Shown in pieces: positions 19,306 through 27,440 of a DNA stretch of 64,000 nt (the stretch's first letter is position 1; every line of letters starts with the position of its first letter). The DNA is taken from NCBI GenBank assembly GCA_965261945.1, contig CBDHEF010000002.1, forward strand, positions 2,480,001 through 2,544,000. Reading direction: 5' to 3'. Source of the DNA: VXOI01 sp965261945. GTDB lineage: Bacteria; Chloroflexota; Dehalococcoidia; Lucifugimonadales; UBA3495. The notes beneath the pieces were generated by a model. It ran no database searches and was not told where the DNA came from. It saw only the letters and a list, made by a program, of their open reading frames with translations. Made by a program: the position numbers and the translations under genes.

Positions 19306-20442
19306 ATGACTATGGACATGACCGACCGCAAGCTGCTCAACCTGATCCAGGGCCCCTTCCCCATGGTGGAGCAGCCTTACCTGGACCTGGCGGAACAACT
19401 GGAGACCACCGAGGAGGATGTGCTGGCGCGGCTCACCGAGCTGAAGCGGCAGAACGTCCTGCGTCAGATAAGCGCCATATTCGACACCCGGCGGCTGGGC
19501 TACAAGACCACGCTGGTGGCGATGGCCTACGAGCCGGACAAGCTGCACCGCGCGGCGATGGAAATCAACCGCCATCCCGGCGTCAGTCACAACTACGCGC
19601 GCGAAGGCTCCTACTACAACCTCTGGTTCACCCTGGCCGTTCCCCCGGAGCACAATTTGGAGGCCACGGCCAACCACATGGGCCGCAAGACCGGGGCAAC
19701 GGAATCCCGCATCATGCCAACCATCCGCTTCTTCAAGATTGGCGTCAACTTCGACATGGTGAAGCAGCAGGGTTCGTCCTACAACTACAGTCCAGACGGT
19801 TTCGAGCCAGCGGGCGGAACGGCAAGAGGCTCAAACCCGGATGAGGCCGATGGCTGGAACAAACCGCAGGCCGTAACCGAGTGGGAAAAGGAAGCCATCC
19901 GCCAGATGCAGGAAGACCTGCCCTTGGTCCCCCGGCCCTTCAATCCTGTCGCAGAGCGTCTGGGCATCACCCTTCAGGAGCTGTTCGCCCTTGGCGAAAA
20001 CTTCCAGGAGCGCCGTATCATGCGCCGTTACAGCGCGGTGCTGCATCACCGCCGCTCCGGTTTCCGCTCCAACGCCATGATCGTCTGGAAGGTGCCGCCG
20101 GAACGCTCCGAGGAAGTGGGCCTGATTATGGCCGGGCACAAGGCGGTCACTCACTGCTACGAGCGGCCCACCTTCCCCGACTGGCCCTACACTCACTTCA
20201 CAATGGTTCACGCCACCACCCCGGAGGGGTGCGAGCAGTACAGCGACGAAATCGCCGAGTCCACCGGCATCAACGACCGGCTGGCCCTGTACAGCACCCG
20301 GGAGTACAAGAAGACGCGGGTGCGCTACTTCGTCCCCGACTACGACGAATACCTGTCGTCGGAGTCCCTTGTCGACCTTGATCCGGTGGAACTGGACGAA
20401 GAGGAATTTGAAGAAATGGCCCCGCTGGCCACTTCCGACTAG
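19306..20442 (+). CDS. Fused siroheme decarboxylase (AhbA-AhbB / NirDL-like)
   Basis: 378 residues made of two Lrp/AsnC-like halves. The N-terminal half has LLNLIQGPFPMVEQPYLDLA, VLRQISAIFDTRRLGYKTTL and PGVSHNYAREGSYYNLWFTL. The C-terminal half has QEDLPLVPRPFNPVAERLGI, RRIMRRYSAVLHHRRSGFRS and NAMIVWKVPPE, which are AhbB/NirL signatures. The family removes two acetate carboxyls from siroheme to give 12,18-didecarboxysiroheme, a step of the alternative heme or heme d1 routes. The neighbours make siroheme precursors, which supports the role. Two starts (19306 ATG, 19312 ATG) are close. The radical SAM partners (AhbC, AhbD) are not in the window. The acidic C-terminal tail is unusual. Confidence 0.82.
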   Translation: MTMDMTDRKLLNLIQGPFPMVEQPYLDLAEQLETTEEDVLARLTELKRQNVLRQISAIFDTRRLGYKTTLVAMAYEPDKLHRAAMEINRHPGVSHNYAREGSYYNLWFTLAVPPEHNLEATANHMGRKTGATESRIMPTIRFFKIGVNFDMVKQQGSSYNYSPDGFEPAGGTARGSNPDEADGWNKPQAVTEWEKEAIRQMQEDLPLVPRPFNPVAERLGITLQELFALGENFQERRIMRRYSAVLHHRRSGFRSNAMIVWKVPPERSEEVGLIMAGHKAVTHCYERPTFPDWPYTHFTMVHATTPEGCEQYSDEIAESTGINDRLALYSTREYKKTRVRYFVPDYDEYLSSESLVDLDPVELDEEEFEEMAPLATSD

Positions 20443-20464
20443 CGAGTTATAACAGGGTGATGGA

Positions 20465-20506
20465 ACGCCCCCACCCTGACCCTCTCCCAGAGGGAGAGGA
20501 AACTAT
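20465..20506. repeat. Dispersed palindromic element
   Basis: gcccccaccctgaccctctc / ccagagggagaggaaact, between the decarboxylase and the precorrin-2 dehydrogenase genes. Confidence 0.65.
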
Positions 20507-20518
20507 GAGCGAGCGCCC

Positions 20519-21274
20519 ATGACCACTTACTACCCCGTATACCTCAACCTGCGGGGCCGCCGTTGCGTCATCGTCGGCGGCGGGACCGTGGCTGAGGGCA
20601 AGATAAGCCGCCTGCTGGACTCCGGCGCGGAGATCTGCGTCATCAGCCCCGATGCAACGCCCGGCATCCGGCAGTTTGTGGCCGACGGCGCTGTGCGCTG
20701 GGAGCAGCGCAGGTACCAGCCCGGCGACCTTGAGGGCGCGTTCATCGCCATCGCCGCCACCAACATCCGCGAGGTCAACCGGCGCATCTTCGAGGAAGCG
20801 GAAGAGCGAGGCGTTATGCTGAACGCCGTGGACGACCCGCCCAATTGCAGCTTCATCGCACCGTCCATCGTACAGCGGGGGCCGGTGACGCTGGCCATTT
20901 CCACCGGCGGCGTCTCCCCGGCCCTGGCGCGCAGGCTGCGTGAGTCCTTGCAGGATTCCGCTGACCTCGCCTGGGCCGACCTGTCCAGCGTCATGGCCGT
21001 CGCCCGCTCCCACCTGCGGGAGGCGGGGCTGCTGTCCACCGTTGACCCGCAACGCTGGCAGTGCTGCATCACTCCGCAACTGCTGGCGATGGCGCAGGAG
21101 GGGCGGGAGTCCGAGGCCGCCGAGACACTGCTTGCCGGACTGACGGATAACGACGGACGCGGCCTGTGCGACGACCTGTCCACCTGCCGGCCGGAAGGAT
21201 GCCCACTGCGCCGCCCGCCGCAAAAATCCCCTCTCCCTACTCAATCATTACCTCCCCCTCCTGGGGAGGGTTAG
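20519..21274 (+). CDS. Precorrin-2 dehydrogenase / sirohydrochlorin ferrochelatase-like (Met8/CysG-N)
   Basis: 251 residues. Oxidises precorrin-2 to sirohydrochlorin with NAD and may insert iron. It has the nucleotide-binding RRCVIVGGGTVAEGKISRLL, the conserved NAVDDPPNCSFIAPSIVQRG and the helical signature STGGVSPALARRLRE. The ATG at 20518-20520 follows gagcgagcgccc. The last residues (PLPTQSLPPPPGEG) are a tail encoded by a palindromic intergenic repeat rather than family sequence. A Cys-rich stretch just before it (CDDLSTCRPEGCPLRRP) is unusual. It feeds the siroheme step of the cluster. Confidence 0.87.
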   Translation: MTTYYPVYLNLRGRRCVIVGGGTVAEGKISRLLDSGAEICVISPDATPGIRQFVADGAVRWEQRRYQPGDLEGAFIAIAATNIREVNRRIFEEAEERGVMLNAVDDPPNCSFIAPSIVQRGPVTLAISTGGVSPALARRLRESLQDSADLAWADLSSVMAVARSHLREAGLLSTVDPQRWQCCITPQLLAMAQEGRESEAAETLLAGLTDNDGRGLCDDLSTCRPEGCPLRRPPQKSPLPTQSLPPPPGEG

Positions 21275-21289
21275 GGTGGGGGCAACTCC
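21228..21289. repeat. Palindromic element overlapping a gene end
   Basis: cctccccctcctggggaggg and the trailing ttagggtgggggc form a copy of the family. It provides the C-terminal tail of the precorrin-2 dehydrogenase and the space before hemC. Confidence 0.7.
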
Positions 21290-21290
21290 C

Positions 21291-22247
21291 ATGACCCTCA
21301 ACCGGCCCATTCGCGTCGGCAGCCGGGGCAGCCCCCTGGCGCTGATCCAGGACGACGAGGCCATCGCTCAACTGAAGGCCCACCACCTTGGGCTGGAGTT
21401 CGAGGTTGTCGTAGTCCGCACCAGCGGCGACGCCAACCAGACCGCGCCCCTGGCAGGCATGGGGTTGGGCGTATTCGTAAGCGAGCTGGAAGAGCGGCTG
21501 CTGTCGGGCGACCTGGATATGGCCGTCCACAGCCTGAAGGATATGCCTACGAAGCTGCCCGACGGCCTGGCGCTGGGCGCGATTCTGGAGCGCCGCGACC
21601 CCCGCGACGCGCTGGTCAACCGCTGGAACTGCCCACTGGAGCAACTGCCCGACGGCGCCCGCATCGGCACCAGCAGCCCGCGCCGCGCCGCGCAACTGCG
21701 GCGCTTCGCACCCAACGTCGAGGTCGTGCCCATCCGGGGCAACGTGGAGACGCGACTGCGCAAGGCCGAGGGCGACGAGGCCGACGGCGCGGTGCTGGCC
21801 GCCGCCGGGCTGGCCCGCCTGGGCATGGAAGACCGGGTGGCCGCCTACCTGTCACCCCAGCGTTTCGTGCCGCCGCCGGGACAGGGAGCGCTGGCCGTGG
21901 AGGTCCGGGCCGACGACCGCCGGATGCTGGACATACTGAAGTCCATTGAACACCCCGCCACCCGCTACGAGGTGACCGCCGAGCGAGCATTCCTTGAGAC
22001 CCTGGGCGGCGGTTGCTCGATCCCGGTGGGCGCCTACGCCCGCTGCATGGGCCACGAACTGCTGATGACCGTTTTCCTCAGCAACCCCGAGGGCTCCCGT
22101 GTCTTTACCGCCAAGGTGGACGGCCTGAAGCACGACCCCCGGCAACTCGCTGGTGACGCCTACCTGGCCGTGGCCGAGCGCGGGGGCGCAGACCTGCTGG
22201 AGGGCGCAAGGCAACCGCAGGGCCCACCCGCCACTGAGAATCTTTAG
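21291..22247 (+). CDS. hemC: Hydroxymethylbilane synthase (porphobilinogen deaminase)
   Basis: 318 residues; joins four porphobilinogens into hydroxymethylbilane. Motifs in order are IRVGSRGSPLALIQDDEAIA, DMAVHSLKDMPTKLPDGL with the catalytic Asp region, GARIGTSSPRRAAQLRRFAP, VVPIRGNVETRLRKAEGDE, and GQGALAVEVRADD. GGGCSIPVGAYARC carries the Cys that binds the dipyrromethane cofactor. The ATG at 21291 matches the family start better than 21276. It precedes uroporphyrinogen III synthase (fused) and follows the siroheme genes. Confidence 0.95.
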   Translation: MTLNRPIRVGSRGSPLALIQDDEAIAQLKAHHLGLEFEVVVVRTSGDANQTAPLAGMGLGVFVSELEERLLSGDLDMAVHSLKDMPTKLPDGLALGAILERRDPRDALVNRWNCPLEQLPDGARIGTSSPRRAAQLRRFAPNVEVVPIRGNVETRLRKAEGDEADGAVLAAAGLARLGMEDRVAAYLSPQRFVPPPGQGALAVEVRADDRRMLDILKSIEHPATRYEVTAERAFLETLGGGCSIPVGAYARCMGHELLMTVFLSNPEGSRVFTAKVDGLKHDPRQLAGDAYLAVAERGGADLLEGARQPQGPPATENL

Positions 22248-22323
22248 CCCGGATTTATCCGACGCATCCGCCATGTCCCCGAATACAGGACGGGAGACCC
22301 GACCTAAAGAGGAGGCTCAAACC

Positions 22324-22557
22324 GTGCAGAGAACACTGCACCTGAAGACGACGGTACTGCCGGGAGGCAAAATCGAAATCGTGGACCAATCGCTCCCGGT
22401 GGGGGAGTCCGTTGACGTAGTAGTAAGTCAGTCGCCGGAATCGGCAGGTCGGTCCGCACTTGAAATTCTGGCTGAAGCGCCGGGACATCTCCTATTCAAG
22501 ACGGCTGAGGACGTGGCGTCGTATCTCAAGGAAGAACGGGATTCATGGGATCGCTAG
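22324..22557 (+). CDS. VapB-like antitoxin
   Basis: 77 residues from GTG 22324, chosen because gaggagg lies eight bases upstream; the longer frame back to 22153 overlaps hemC. The product starts MQRTLHLKTTVLPGGKIEIV, a swapped-hairpin-like antitoxin N-terminus, and ends in a charged tail (TAEDVASYLKEERDSWDR). It overlaps the PIN toxin gene by 13 bases. The pair sits between hemC and cobA-hemD, interrupting a metabolic cluster. Confidence 0.78.
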   Translation: MQRTLHLKTTVLPGGKIEIVDQSLPVGESVDVVVSQSPESAGRSALEILAEAPGHLLFKTAEDVASYLKEERDSWDR

Positions 22558-22982
22558 AGCTTCCTTCCACCGGACCAGTCTATCTCGACGCCAGCGCGTT
22601 CATCTACAGTGTGGAGCGCATCGAACCCTACCAAGCACTGATTGAGCCCATGTGGCAACAGGCTCAGGCTGGACAGTTCACAATCGTGAGCAGTGAACTC
22701 GTAGTATCTGAGATCCTGGTCAGGCCCCTGCGGGAGGGCAACAGGGTTGCCGAATCGCTATTTCGCTTACTTTTGGGGGCCAATGAGGTGCGACTAATAG
22801 CAGCTACACGCTCTCTGTGGGAAGAAACAGCGCGCCTGAGAGCCGAAACAGGGTTGAAGACGCCCGACGCGCTGCACGCGGCATCAGCTCTGCAAGCCAA
22901 GAGTACGCTATTTGTCACAAACGATGCCGATTTTCGCCGTGTCAAAGGTCTACCAGTCACAGTTTTGAATGACCTTCTCTAA
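22545..22982 (+). CDS. VapC-like PIN-domain ribonuclease toxin
   Basis: 145-residue PIN domain. Acidic catalytic residues are visible: Asp in VYLDASAFIYSVE, Glu in ELVVSEILVRPL, Asp in LKTPDALHAASAL and Asp in FVTNDADFRRVKG. VapC toxins cleave tRNA or rRNA when free of VapB. Start ATG 22545 lies within the antitoxin end. All four acidic positions are present, so it looks intact. Confidence 0.86.
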   Translation: MGSLELPSTGPVYLDASAFIYSVERIEPYQALIEPMWQQAQAGQFTIVSSELVVSEILVRPLREGNRVAESLFRLLLGANEVRLIAATRSLWEETARLRAETGLKTPDALHAASALQAKSTLFVTNDADFRRVKGLPVTVLNDLL

Positions 22983-22998
22983 AGAAGAACAGTCCTAG

Positions 22999-24552
22999 AT
23001 GAACCCACCAACCGGCAAAGTCTACCTCATCGGCGCGGGGCCCGGGGACCCGGGGCTGCTTACCGTGAAGGGCCGCGAGGCGCTGGAGCGGGCGGACGTG
23101 GTTGTCTACGACCGGCTGGCCCACCCGTCGTTGCTGGACTACGCGCCGCCTTCCGCCGAGCGGGTGTTTGCGGGCAAGGCCAGGGGGCAGCAGGAGCTGA
23201 CGCAGGACGGCATCAACGACCTGCTGGTCGAGCGGGCGAGGGCCGGTCTCCGCGTGGCGCGGCTCAAGGGCGGCGACCCCTTCGTCTTCGGGCGCGGCGG
23301 CGAGGAGGCCCTGGCCCTGGCTCGTTGCGGCATCCCCTTCGAGGTGGTGCCGGGCGTGTCGTCGGCCATCGCGGCTCCCGCCTACGCCGGCATCCCCGTC
23401 ACCCACCGGGGCATCGCCACCGGCTTCACCGTGGTCAGCGGCAGCGAGGACCCCTCCAAGCCCGAGTCGTCGGTGCGCTGGGAGGAGTTGGCCCGCTCGC
23501 TGGCCGCCCACGGCGGCACACTGATGACGCTGATGGGCTGGGCCTCCATCGAGAAGATTCTGGAAGCCCTGCAACGGGCCGGGCTGTCCGCCGACACGCC
23601 GGTGGCCCTGGTGCAGTGGGGCACCTTGAACCGTCAGAAAACAGTGACCGGAACGTTATCCACCGCCGCTCAGAAGGGCCGCGCCGCCGGGCTGGCCGCG
23701 CCGGTGGTGGCGGTCATCGGCGAGGTAGTGCGCCTGCGCGAGGAGCTGGCCTGGTTCGACAACCGCCCGCTGTTCGGCCAGCGGGTACTGGTCACCCGTT
23801 CCCGCACCCAGGCGTCGCGGATGTGCGAGCTGCTGGAGGACGCCGGAGCCGTCGCCGTGGAGCTGCCTGCCATCGCCATCGCGCCGCCGGAGGACTTCGC
23901 GCCGCTGGACGACGCTGTGGCGCGCCTGTCATCCTTCGGGTGGGTCGTATTTACCAGCGTCAACGCCGTGGATTCAGTGTTCGAGCGGCTGGACGCGCAG
24001 GGGCTGGACGCCCGGGCTTTCGGGTCGGCTTCCGTCGGCGCAATCGGCCCCGCCACCACCGAAGCGCTGGAGCGGCGCGGCATCCGCCCCGACTTCACAC
24101 CGTCGCGCTCGGTGTCGGCGGCAGCACTGGAGGAACTGGCAGCCTGCGATTGGGGCGGCGTCCCGGTTCTGCTGCCCGCCGCCGACATAGGCCGCGACGA
24201 ACTGGCCGATGGCCTGTCCCGCCTCGGCGCCAGCGTCGAGAGGGTTACCGCCTACCGCACCGTCACGCCGCCGGATGCCGCACAGCGGGCGCAGGACGCC
24301 TTCGCCAACGGCATAGACATCGTGACCTTCACCAGCTCATCCACCGTCCGCAACCTGCTGTCCCTGCTGGAGCAGGACGGCGGCAGAGGAAAGGAAGCGC
24401 TGTCGAACAGCCTGGTCGCCTGCATCGGCCCGGTGACCGCCGGCGCCGCCCGCGAGCTGGGCCTGCGGGTGGACATCGAAGCCGGGGAGCATACCGTCGA
24501 GGGGCTTGCCGCTGCGCTGGTAGAACACTTTTCAGCAACGGTTTCAGTTTGA
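22999..24552 (+). CDS. cobA-hemD: Uroporphyrinogen III methyltransferase / uroporphyrinogen III synthase fusion
   Basis: 517 residues with two enzymes. The N-terminal CobA part (about 1-255) shows VYLIGAGPGDPGLLTVKGRE, RLKGGDPFVFGRGGEEAL and SAIAAPAYAGIPVTHRGIAT; it methylates uroporphyrinogen III to precorrin-2 with S-adenosylmethionine. The C-terminal HemD part (about 260-517) shows GQRVLVTRSRTQASRMCELL, VVFTSVNAVDSVFERL and TFTSSSTVRNLL; it closes hydroxymethylbilane into uroporphyrinogen III. This fusion is common in anaerobes and Chloroflexota. With hemB and hemC it completes the route from aminolevulinate to precorrin-2. Confidence 0.95.
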   Translation: MNPPTGKVYLIGAGPGDPGLLTVKGREALERADVVVYDRLAHPSLLDYAPPSAERVFAGKARGQQELTQDGINDLLVERARAGLRVARLKGGDPFVFGRGGEEALALARCGIPFEVVPGVSSAIAAPAYAGIPVTHRGIATGFTVVSGSEDPSKPESSVRWEELARSLAAHGGTLMTLMGWASIEKILEALQRAGLSADTPVALVQWGTLNRQKTVTGTLSTAAQKGRAAGLAAPVVAVIGEVVRLREELAWFDNRPLFGQRVLVTRSRTQASRMCELLEDAGAVAVELPAIAIAPPEDFAPLDDAVARLSSFGWVVFTSVNAVDSVFERLDAQGLDARAFGSASVGAIGPATTEALERRGIRPDFTPSRSVSAAALEELAACDWGGVPVLLPAADIGRDELADGLSRLGASVERVTAYRTVTPPDAAQRAQDAFANGIDIVTFTSSSTVRNLLSLLEQDGGRGKEALSNSLVACIGPVTAGAARELGLRVDIEAGEHTVEGLAAALVEHFSATVSV

Positions 24553-24640
24553 ATGCCACTCAATTTTTGCCGCAATCAAACCGTCATTCCCGCCTTGGCG
24601 GGTTGCCGGACGGGGCCAGTAATCATTTAGGAGTAGCGCC

Positions 24641-25627
24641 ATGACCGGATACAACGCCTATCCTGAAACCCGGCTGCGCCGCCTGCGCGGCAGCGACCCG
24701 CTCCGCAACCTGGCCCGGGAGACCCGCCTGTCCCCCAGGGAGTTCATCTACCCCATGTTCGTGATGCACGGCCACGGGATGCGCGAGCCCATTGAGCCGA
24801 TGCCGGGCTGCTACCAGGTTTCGTTGGACGTGATGTCCGAGGAAGTGGGCGAGGCGGCGGAACTGGGTATCGGCGGCGTGCTGCTCTTCGGCCTGCCCGC
24901 CGAGAAGGACCCGCTGGGCACCGAGGGCTACGACCCCGAGGGCATCGTGCAGGAGGCGGTGCGCGTCATCAAGCGCGACCACCCGGAGATGCTGGTGTCC
25001 ACCGACGTGTGTATGTGCGAGTACACCGACCACGGCCATTGCGGCGTCATCGACAACGGAAGGGTGGACAACGACGCCACGCTGGAACTGCTGGCGCGGA
25101 CGGCGCTGTCCCACGTCCAGGCCGGGGCCGACCTGCCCGCCCCGTCGGCGATGATGGACGGCCAGGTGCGGGCCATCCGGCAGGCCCTGAACGCCGAGGG
25201 CTACGAAGACACGCCCATCATGGGCTACGCGGCCAAGTTCGCCTCCGCCTTCTACGGCCCCTTCCGCGTCGCCGCGGGCTCCACGCCCCAGTTCGGCGAC
25301 CGCAAGACCTACCAGATGGACCCGGCCAACTCCCGCATGGCCATGCGGGAGATCGAGAGCGACATCGCCGAGGGCGCGGACATCGTGATGGTCAAGCCCG
25401 CCATGGCCTACATGGACGTCATCCGCGAGGCCCGCGAGCGCTTCAACCACCCGCTGGCCGCCTACAACGTCAGCGGCGAGTACTCGATGGTCAAGGCCGC
25501 CGCCCAGAACGGCTGGGTAGACGAGCGCCCGGTAACCACCGAACTGCTCACCGGCATCAAGCGCGCCGGCGCCGACATCATCATCAGCTATTTTGCCAAG
25601 GACGTGGCCCGCTGGGCGCGGGAGTAG
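24641..25627 (+). CDS. hemB: Delta-aminolevulinic acid dehydratase (porphobilinogen synthase)
   Basis: 328 residues; condenses two aminolevulinates into porphobilinogen. The zinc-type Cys cluster DVCMCEYTDHGHCG is present, as are the Schiff-base lysine regions GYAAKFASAFYGPFR and ADIVMVKPAMAYMDVI. AAQNGWVDERP and ITELLT-like terminal sequence also fit the family. ggagtagcgcc precedes the ATG. It is the last gene of the tetrapyrrole cluster; hemA and hemL are not in the window. Confidence 0.95.
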   Translation: MTGYNAYPETRLRRLRGSDPLRNLARETRLSPREFIYPMFVMHGHGMREPIEPMPGCYQVSLDVMSEEVGEAAELGIGGVLLFGLPAEKDPLGTEGYDPEGIVQEAVRVIKRDHPEMLVSTDVCMCEYTDHGHCGVIDNGRVDNDATLELLARTALSHVQAGADLPAPSAMMDGQVRAIRQALNAEGYEDTPIMGYAAKFASAFYGPFRVAAGSTPQFGDRKTYQMDPANSRMAMREIESDIAEGADIVMVKPAMAYMDVIREARERFNHPLAAYNVSGEYSMVKAAAQNGWVDERPVTTELLTGIKRAGADIIISYFAKDVARWARE

Positions 25628-25650
25628 CCCCCATTAGGCCAGCCTAACCC

Positions 25651-25892
25651 AATTCCCTCTCCCTCCGGGAAAGGGGCGTGGTAAGCGTCGGCCTCAAATT
25701 CCCTCGCCCTATGGGAGAGGTTAGGGTGAGGGTGTCCCCGCACGGAGACATGACATGAATAGCGGAATCCAAGGCAACCGGCCCGAACTCCGGCGACCGG
25801 GATTGCTGAAATCACCGGCGCCTTTTCCGCCACTCGCCCGCTCCCAGAACCACGGCGCTCCGTGACGTCGGGAAAAGGTCCGAGGGTCGCCG
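25651..25892. repeat. Intergenic region with dispersed palindromic elements
   Basis: Two copies of the family near 25657-25677 and 25700-25737 lie between the convergent hemB and hspR genes. The rest up to 25892 holds no gene I can support. Confidence 0.65.
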
Positions 25893-26339
25893 CTAGCCGG
25901 GGTTGACCGTTTTCCTTTCAATCCCCGCATCGAACTCCACCGACTCGCCGGGGTTGACCTTGAACCAGCTGTCGCCCGGCTCCTGGGCGGGTTCGGGCTG
26001 GGGGCGCTGCACCACCCGTACGCCAAGCGTAGCCAGCATCCCGTCAATGCGCTCGACGGGGCCGTCAGCCGCCGCCGTCTCCCGGCGCAGGGCCAGCAGC
26101 TCGGCCGTCATCTTCAGGGCCAGTTGCACACCCGACAGGTTCAGGCCCATATCGTCCACGAAGTGCTTGATCAGCCTCAGCCGGGCCACGTCTTCGTCGG
26201 AGTAGGTGCGCAACGCGCCCATCCGCAACGGCACCACGAACCCGGCGCGCTCGTACTTGCGCAGCGTCTGCGGGTGCATATCCAGCTCATCCGCCACCAC
26301 GCTGATAAGGTAAATTCCTGGCGTCTGCTGCGTTGTCAT
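25893..26339 (-). CDS. hspR: MerR-family heat-shock regulator, HspR-like
   Basis: 148 residues. The HTH region (YLISVVADELDMHPQTLRKY, ERAGFVVPLR, RTYSDEDVARLRLIKHFVDD) and MGLNLSGVQLALKM match HspR, the repressor of chaperone operons. The C-terminus is proline/glutamate-rich and degenerate. It is divergent from the small gene and hsp20, whose promoter lies in the shared 185-base gap, so repression of hsp20 is likely. I see no clear copy of the HAIR operator. Confidence 0.85.
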   Translation of the reverse strand: MTTQQTPGIYLISVVADELDMHPQTLRKYERAGFVVPLRMGALRTYSDEDVARLRLIKHFVDDMGLNLSGVQLALKMTAELLALRRETAAADGPVERIDGMLATLGVRVVQRPQPEPAQEPGDSWFKVNPGESVEFDAGIERKTVNPG

Positions 26340-26465
26340 AGTCGGCCCCTGTACCGGACGACTTCCGGCTTATCCTCTTTATAGCTATCATGCAGGCTAA
26401 TGTCAACAGTATACATGGCCGGTTATGCGCCTCGAATCAACTGCCGATAGTATATGATAAGCATC

Positions 26466-26494
26466 TTGACACAACTCATATCAACTGATATAGT
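26466..26494 (+). promoter_or_regulatory. Promoter of the hsp20 operon
   Basis: TTGACA at 26466-26471 and TATAGT at 26489-26494 are 17 bases apart. The overlapping segment catatcaactgatat is a near-palindrome that could serve as a repressor site. Confidence 0.75.
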
Positions 26495-26524
26495 CTAATC
26501 AATCCAAACGGAAGGAGGAGTGAG

Positions 26525-26707
26525 ATGGCAGCGACAGAGATTCGGAACGACAACGGCGCAGTGATGGAGATCGAGGTCCAGGAGATCAGCGGCAAGGTGG
26601 CCCAGCAGGTGTCGGAGATCCTGGAGGAAGCCGGCCAGGAGCAGAAGGCTCCCCAGCCCGTCTTGGCCTACAGTGTGCCCGCCCCCGGCGTCCGCTACTA
26701 CTTCTAG
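26525..26707 (+). CDS. Small protein in the heat-shock operon (60 residues)
   Basis: Starts 31 bases after the promoter with an excellent site (ggaaggaggag). The product is acidic with a predicted helix (ISGKVAQQVSEILEEAGQEQ) and a Pro/Tyr-rich end (PVLAYSVPAPGVRYYF). It is 110 bases before hsp20. No family recognised; it may be a small chaperone accessory or stress protein. Confidence 0.7.
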   Translation: MAATEIRNDNGAVMEIEVQEISGKVAQQVSEILEEAGQEQKAPQPVLAYSVPAPGVRYYF

Positions 26708-26815
26708 GGGACAACTCCCCTTCCCCAGAAGAGAAGGTAAGGGCCAAAGCGCCCCCGGCAACCCGTCAGACAAACAGAAACGAACCAACCCGAAACAAAC
26801 CAGGAGGAAAAGACC

Positions 26816-27301
26816 ATGATGTTGCAGCGAAGAAACCATTTCAGCCCCTTCGGCGATCTCAGGCAGATGCAGGAGAACATGGACCGTATGCGGAGAAGCC
26901 TTGGCGCCTCCCACCACGAAGGCGGTGGCGGAATCGAGGCCTGGGCCGCTCCGCTGGACGTGGTTGCTGACGGCGACGATTTCGTCGTGCGCGCCTCCCT
27001 GCCCGGTGTGGCCCCCGACAACATTCAGGTAGCCATCGAGGACAACGTCCTGACCATCCGGGGCGAAACGTCGTCCTGCTTCGAGAACACCCATGCCTCC
27101 TACCTGATGCGTGAGCGCCGCAGCGGTTCCTTCCATCGCTCCCTGCGCCTGCCCGACACGGTGGACCAGGACAAGGCGGAACCCCGCTACGAGCACGGCG
27201 TCCTGACCGTCACCCTGCCCAAGTCCGAGGCCAAGCGGGCCAAGCAGTTCGACGTGAGGGTCGTGGAAGGCCCGGTCGCCGTTGGGGCCAACCAGGGCTA
27301 G
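26816..27301 (+). CDS. hsp20: Hsp20/alpha-crystallin small heat-shock protein
   Basis: 161 residues with an N-terminal arm (NHFSPFGDLRQMQENMDRMR) and an alpha-crystallin domain from about 45 to 150: LDVVADGDDFVVRASLPGVA, NIQVAIEDNVLTIRGE, RERRSGSFHRSLRLPDTVD, and YEHGVLTVTLPKSEAKRAK. ATP-independent holdase for unfolded proteins. aggaggaaaag precedes the ATG. HspR is divergent and probably controls it. Confidence 0.95.
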   Translation: MMLQRRNHFSPFGDLRQMQENMDRMRRSLGASHHEGGGGIEAWAAPLDVVADGDDFVVRASLPGVAPDNIQVAIEDNVLTIRGETSSCFENTHASYLMRERRSGSFHRSLRLPDTVDQDKAEPRYEHGVLTVTLPKSEAKRAKQFDVRVVEGPVAVGANQG

Positions 27302-27337
27302 GAAACGCAACCGCGCTTCCCAAACAACGCCCACAAG

Positions 27338-27380
27338 CCAGCAGGGGCGGGTAAAGTTACCCGCCCCTGCTGGCGTTTTT
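27338..27380 (+). terminator. Terminator after hsp20
   Basis: A 17-bp perfect stem (ccagcaggggcgggtaa and its complement, two-base loop) is followed by cgttttt. The stem is also a member of the aggggcgggt palindrome family seen at 18374 and 47075. Confidence 0.8.
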
Positions 27381-27394
27381 GGAGGTGAGGGGTA

Positions 27395-27433
27395 GCCCTC
27401 ACCCTAACCTTCTCCGTCCGGGAGAGGGGACTA
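27395..27433. repeat. Dispersed palindromic element
   Basis: ccctcaccctaaccttctcc / gtccgggagagggga, between the hsp20 terminator and the end of the NiSOD gene. Confidence 0.65.
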
Positions 27434-27440
27434 TGGGGTC

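Noticed and set aside
22153..22323. N-terminal extension of the VapB-like antitoxin
   Set aside because: It lies in the end of hemC; the GTG at 22324 has the strong ribosome site.
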